Positions 59,691-64,000 of a DNA stretch of 64,000 nucleotides are shown in pieces. The notes beneath the pieces are model-generated. The model saw only the letters and a list, made by a program, of their open reading frames with translations. It did no database searches and had not been told where the DNA came from. The stretch covers positions 310,001 through 374,000 of the forward strand of contig JALMLS010000204.1 in NCBI GenBank assembly GCA_038496445.1. The letters are read 5' to 3'. A program made the translations under genes and the position numbers. The number at the start of each line of letters is the position of its first letter. Position 1 is the first letter of the stretch. The DNA comes from Trichosphaerium sp. ATCC 40318 (Eukaryota; Discosea; Flabellinia; Trichosidae).

Positions 59691-60980
59691 CTACGATAAA
59701 TACTTTGACCACGGAAAGGATTTATCGTTGTTGTCCATGTGCGCCCAATAATGTCCACTCAATTGGCCATTGTCATCATAATAACTTTTGTACCTCAGAG
59801 TACCGTCAGAGTTCCAAAACTCATCTGACTTTTCACCGGTAAGTTGTCTTGTAAACATGAGTTGACCATCGCTATACCACTTCTTTTGAAACTCCTTAGT
59901 GTAATGCTTTGACATTTGTCCATTTTCATACCATTCCTTATTTTGTTGGCCTTTTTTGTAACTTTTCATTTGACCATTTTCGTAATAGTACACAAACTCA
60001 ACAACATCACCAAGAAGACTGTAAGTCTTTCTCGCCTTTATTTGGTCACTCTCGTCATACCACCATATCCATTCACCTGCCCTCATGTTGTTTTTCATTT
60101 TACCTTCCGCAAAAACACAGCCACTTGCATACCACCCAGTGCATGGACCATTCTTGTACCCGTCTTTGTAGAGTTGTCGAATCTTTCTGCCTTTTGCAGT
60201 GTACTCCCTTATGCCATCAAGTTTATCATGTTTATATGTTGTTAGCCACCTAAGATTGTTTCGGTAGTGCTCAGTGTGTGCCCCATGAAGCCTTCCTTGG
60301 TTGTCAAAAGCTTTTCTTTGGATGTAAAACTCTGTGGAGGAGTAAGCTCGTCTCCATGCCTTCCAATACCCAACTTGTTTTAATTCTATTGAATAATGTG
60401 TCATAAATGCAGCTTTTCGTGAGAGAACATGCCTTAAACATAGATATTAGAACCCGGAACAAAATGCAACCAATTACCATTTAGAGAAGGTTGTACGTTC
60501 CATTTCGCAGATGTACTGTTGTATTTCAGGTGGTAATGACAACAGCAAGGAAGTATCGTCATCTAGAATGGTAGCGTGTTCAGCTATAACTCTTAGTGCA
60601 GGCACTGTTCTTCTGTTTGCCTTTAAAATGCGACGGGATACTTCAACAACTGGTTTTGGTTTTGGTTTTGCACTTGTTGCTACATCAGGAGGTGCTGCTT
60701 GAGGTTTGGGTTTAAAAGCGAGTTGCTCCTCTTTTATCTGTTTTTTGGGTATGAAAGTAAATGAAGGTACAGCATCAGCATGAGCCGAAAATAGAAAAAG
60801 AGGTGGTTGATCTGCTTCAGCTTTTGTATTTGACAAAGGAGTAGTCGGGTTGAAAACAAACGGAGTACCTTGAGCGGAATAAATACGAAGGCAAAACAAC
60901 AAGAAGAATAAGTAGAAAAATAATCGCCAAAGAATACCTTTGATACTACTACTGTCACTGGGCTTTGTAGGTTTTTGCAT
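59691..60980 (-). CDS. F-box-like protein with MORN/YwqK-like repeats, paralogue of the 48.4-kb gene
   Basis: A likely start is the ATG at 60980 (MQKPTKPSDSSSIKG), with other in-frame ATGs up to 61046. An intron joins to GTPFVFNPTTPLSNTKAEAD, a Pro/Lys-rich spacer and the F-box-like LLLSLPPEIQQYICEM. A second short intron (about 60432-60477) joins FSKW to HVLSRKAAFMTHYSIELKQV, which aligns with FTKFHSLSKRAAINTHFDET of the other gene. Then divergent repeats follow: AHTEHYRNNLRWLTTYKHDK, KNGPCTGWYASGCVFAEGKM, EFVYYYENGQMKSYKKG, KEWYENGQMSKHYTK, KWYSDGQLMF, ending at 59691. Repeats are more degenerate than in the paralogue, and the intron within the shared F-box region is missing there. Function unknown; ubiquitin ligase adaptor is plausible. 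Confidence 0.78.
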
Positions 60981-61503
60981 GGGAAGACACGGTGCTTTGC
61001 CGGCAAGTAGTTTATGGTTTATTAGAATAGAAGAAATGACACGTGACATACAACAAAATTCACGTGAATTCGACGAAAGTTCTGTGTAGCACAAAATAAG
61101 TGGTCTCTTTTAAGAAGAATTGAAGATTAATTTTCGAAGAACTACACTGCAATAATGTAATTGCAATAGAAATAGGCGAAAAACTATGAGTTGTATCACG
61201 TGGCGAAGAAAATCCAGATTCTGGATTTTTGTTCATCTTTGTCCTAAATGAGGCTTATTTTTTAATCTACTGTCACTAGTCCTGTTTCACAAGAAACAAT
61301 TACTATTAAGAGTGCACTTGTTCTTATTTTAGCTGTTATGCATTTATTGTTCTATTTGCCTCTCTTGTGTAGTAAGTTTAACTAACAACGCGTAAAAAGT
61401 TAGTTTTAGCACGTGAACCCAATTTATTTGATTATTCACTGTTTTTTTGTTGACATTGCTTTGGACGCTTTGGTGCTTATTTTTTAGCTATCCCAATCCT
61501 AAT
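60981..61503. other. Intergenic region with clustered CACGTG palindromes
   Basis: Four CACGTG sites lie within about 380 bp (61039, 61061, 61195, 61411). Two may fall in the leader of the F-box-MORN gene. A plus-strand signal-peptide-like frame (MHLLFYLPLLC at 61337) with a following donor exists but its downstream frame does not hold. No gene is called. Confidence 0.45.
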
Positions 61504-61930
61504 TTATGACTCTACATACGCTACTTGCCAGTTTTTAATACCACGGACAATTTCGGCAAAGGAAAGCTTCATCTACAACGTAAAAGCGTCAAATCACGTG
61601 TTTTGGAACAAAAAGGTAATAAACATTCAAAAAAAAAGACTATTTCTAGGCGCACATCTCCGGTGGAATCAAAACGCTCAAAAGCCTTCTCAGACGCGAA
61701 TTTAGCTATCTCTGAGGGTAATCCAAAGAGGGATACAAGTGCCTGTGACAAATTAATGAATGTTTTGAAAGAAATTTCGTTTAAAGGAAGCTAATGTTAG
61801 TACATACTTTTTGGCTATCTGTTGGCGAGAGTAGTCCTCCCTGAATATTATTTGCTGTTGTAAACACTTTAAATTTATCCTCTAGCTCTTTCTCCGTTAT
61901 ACTACCAAAAGCACGTGTTAGCTCCTCCAT
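61504..61930 (-). CDS. Small EF-hand-like protein
   Basis: The ATG at 61930 gives MEELTRAFGSITEKELEDKF and a first EF-hand-like helix pair (VFTTANNIQGGLLSPTDSQK). An intron joins ALVSLFGLPSEIAKFASEKA and FERFDSTGDVRLEI, whose loop D-S-T-G-D is the start of a canonical calcium loop. A second intron brings MKLSFAEIVRGIKNW, completing the hand, with a stop at 61504. The whole is about 105-110 residues, like calcineurin B or centrin fragments. The second hand has plausible ligands; the first is degenerate. It is on the minus strand and overlaps open plus-strand frames that I regard as shadows. Confidence 0.6.
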
Positions 61931-62170
61931 TATTTAACTTTCCGAACAGATAAGGGTAGTTTTGTTAGTTTGATGTCTTTTTTGTTTTTAGTACACTTTT
62001 TCTCCGTTTGTCAACGGTGTTCTATTGAGCACAAGTTATTGATTGTTTCTTCTTGCAGCACATGTAGCCATTGGGGTAATTATTTATAAATACATCACGC
62101 TTATCTCAATCAACACAAGATAAATAATTAATGCGAGAGCAGTCAACGGGGTTCTCCTGGATACTTTCCA

Positions 62171-62508
62171 TTAGTGTGGCCATTGGTTGTCTCTACAAAA
62201 TTATAAAATCAGATACAGTTGACTGTCATCTTAAACACCCTTTGCAGTGACGTACCTTGGTACAGAAGGTGGAGGACGTGTTCTAGAGTCAGAATTACGC
62301 CAAGTGTAAGGGTCAGGCCAATTAGCACTCGTTCTATTATGAGGCAAAGTAGGCGATTGAGAGGCATCGTTTGGGTTTGCAGACAATCTGTTCAATGGCG
62401 CTGCACGAGGACGAATCTCAGAACGTTGTTCTGAACTACGTGGTGAAGTACTGATGCCATTTAAGAAGTTTAAAGCAGCGCGTTTCCACGTGATAAACTT
62501 TTATTATT
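62171..62508 (-). CDS. Possible small Pro/Ser/Arg-rich protein (start unresolved)
   Basis: A minus-strand frame reads KRAALNFLNGISTSPRSSEQ, then RPRAAPLNRLSANPNDASQS and NWPDPYTWRNSDSRTRPPPS, followed by a GTACGT donor and a short last exon with a stop at 62171. Composition and the donor suggest it is coding and intrinsically disordered, but no ATG is found in frame before an upstream stop, so a first exon is missing. No family is recognised. Confidence 0.35.
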
Positions 62509-62531
62509 TTGTTGCAAGTTTTCTGTTTTCT

Positions 62532-64000
62532 TTACAAACTTATCATTAGCGTATGTTGGCCATCTTCGGTTTTTTCTTTACACTTCCCTTTACAACCAAG
62601 TTTTCTTTTATCGCCAGGTGGAAGTTTTACACTAATCGTGTTGTACGGTAGCTCATATGATCCTTCAACAGTAACATCTACTTCAACAAAATCAAGTTTT
62701 GTGTTCACTCTCAAAGAAACAATAGAGAAGATTTGCTTCTCCAAGAAATCGTTCGTTGACCCTTTGAAATATCGTTAGTCACACATGTGAGAGTATTTAA
62801 AAAGGTTATGTAAATTACCATCATCTTCATAAAGGTCAAATACACTTTCTTGCCCTGGTTCGAGAGATGGAAAGATTAGAAATGTGCGCCCATCATCTTG
62901 AAGTTTATCACACGTGCTAGACCCAGCATGGTTTGAAAATGGTATAATTCCTCCATCAGGTACAAATAAAGGTATAGTATCGAGTTTAACAGGAACTGAA
63001 CGAAGTTATTTAATTAGAAGAAGCCACCAAGACAATAAACCAAAAACGAAGACAAAAACATACAGAAAAAATTGAGAAAAAGTTCTTGCCTGTTATCGTT
63101 GTTCCACCCTTGTAACGTTCTCCTGTAAACAATGACACCCAATCATTTGATTTTGGTAAGTAAACAGTACGTGTTTTGGCTTCTTTTTCGTATACTGATG
63201 CTACAAGAAGATTTTTACCAAGCATAAAATCAAATGAATTTTCTCGACACTTAGGATCTTGTTGGTAACTGTACACCTATAAAGAAGGTTTTAATTCTAT
63301 TGTATTTACTCAAACAGCAGCTCAAGTCACTTTAAATCAGAGATATATGTACCATTGGGCGCAGAATTGGAGAACCTTTAGAACAGCATTCATGAAATAG
63401 TGTATAAATGTAAGGAATCAGTTTATATCGAAGTTTTATCATTTCCTGGACAATAGGAAGAACTTCACTATGCATCCATGGCTCATTTGCTGTCTGATCA
63501 GTATTCCAAGAGTGAATAGAGAATCTAGGCATAAAAATACCTTGCTAGAGGACAACGTCAATGGTACTTTCGTATTTTTGTAAATTTGTTAAGCAGTACT
63601 TGAACCCAGCGAACCCATAGTTCCGTATCTGGTTTAGGTCCAGCAAATCCTCCTACATCATGACCATAGTGAGAATAACCAGAAATGGCCATACCTAGTA
63701 ACTATTAAGAATTTTCTAGTCGGGTCAAGTAAAATAGCTAACCCAAACCCATAGGAATATTCCACTTTAGAGTGTGCCAACTGGTATGATTGTCTCCTGA
63801 CCAAGTTGCAGCGTATCTGTTAATACCATTATTTTTTTATTAGAAGCGAGCAGTATCGTACCTATGAAGACCTGTACAGCCAGACCTAGAGATAACGTAT
63901 GGCCTTACTATGTAAAGACTTAAAAACAGCAAATTAAAACGCAATACCATTTGGAGAGTGTTTAAGTTGAGCTTCACGTGAAGCCATTGTCATCAAGAGT
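62532..64000 (-). CDS. GH31 alpha-glucosidase, C-terminal part (5' end outside window)
   Basis: Exons from the window edge downwards read HSPNG, VISRSGCTGLHRYAATWSGD, NHTSWHTLKWNIPMGLG, MAISGYSHYGHDVGGFAGPK, GIFMPRFSIHSWNTDQTANE and PWMHSEVLPIVQEMIKLRY, with LIPYIYTLFHECCSKGSPIL, RPMV; then NSFDFMLGKNLLVASVYEKE, RTVYLPKSNDWVSLFTGE and a C-terminal beta-sandwich ending HTLMISL at 62532. The GHDVGGF motif holds the general acid/base Asp of GH31, and the W-GDN and RWxxxG/R.H motifs fit. Such enzymes remove terminal alpha-glucose (or xylose) residues; family members are ER glucosidase II or lysosomal/secreted maltases. The nucleophile motif lies outside the window, so the exact activity is open. 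Introns are about 50-60 nt. Confidence 0.9.

Noticed and set aside
61525-61794. Plus-strand basic frame overlapping the EF-hand gene
   Set aside because: It lacks an ATG, and the minus strand gives a spliced EF-hand protein over the same bases.

Overview
This is a eukaryotic nuclear window from a protist-like genome. It is AT-rich (about 60% A+T by eye) and gene-dense, with nearly every gene split by short GT-AG introns (typically 40-100 nt). Donors are strongly biased to GTACGT, GTAAGT and GTATGT. I see about 27 genes on both strands and no operons, CRISPR arrays, phage or insertion elements, and no tRNA or rRNA that I could recognise. Gene content suggests Amorphea (an amoebozoan or an early-branching opisthokont protist): an ATG16 with both coiled coil and WD40 propeller, a MEF2-type MADS box, a CDC25-type RasGEF, a Zn(II)2Cys6 factor, a GATA factor and several F-box proteins. 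The WD40-bearing ATG16 argues against Dikarya. I cannot name the species.

Layout. 0-4.6 kb: a USP7-type deubiquitinase (-) fires divergently from a SPRTN/Spartan DNA-protein-crosslink protease (+) that carries UBZ and UBX domains at its C terminus. 5-15 kb: a small secreted protein, a PB1-TPR-UBA protein, a GATA factor, a GH20 beta-hexosaminidase and a PSI-domain membrane protein. 15-24.4 kb: a secreted GH94/GH36-like glycosidase or phosphorylase, a DUF692-family (multinuclear iron) enzyme, a macrodomain protein and L-2-hydroxyglutarate dehydrogenase. 24.7-37.5 kb: RasGEF, a repeat protein ending in a PD-(D/E)XK-like nuclease, a Zn2Cys6 factor, ATG16, and a second repeat protein of the same family without a nuclease. 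37.8-47.5 kb: an FtsH-like AAA+ ATPase lacking its protease, a coiled-coil/polyproline/WH2 protein, a BTB (KCTD-type) protein, and a WD40 propeller fused to a peroxiredoxin-like domain. 48-64 kb: an F-box-like/MORN-like repeat protein, a cytochrome P450, a Gln-rich MADS factor, an LRR (FBXL-like) protein, a protein kinase, an F-box-ankyrin protein, a second F-box-MORN-like protein, an EF-hand protein and the 3' part of a GH31 alpha-glucosidase.

Themes. Ubiquitin and autophagy biology is prominent: USP7, SPRTN-UBZ-UBX, PB1-UBA, ATG16 and four F-box or F-box-like adaptors. Secreted or lysosomal carbohydrate hydrolases (GH20, GH94-like, GH31) fit a phagotrophic or saprotrophic feeder. The strongest candidates for novelty are the SPRTN-UBX architecture, the WD40-peroxiredoxin fusion, the repeat/nuclease family, the paired F-box-MORN genes, a eukaryotic DUF692 enzyme, and a marked excess of the palindrome CACGTG across exons, introns and intergenic DNA. 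Gene spans run from start to stop codon; exon joins were inferred by hand from splice signals, frame and family similarity, and unresolved joins are stated.
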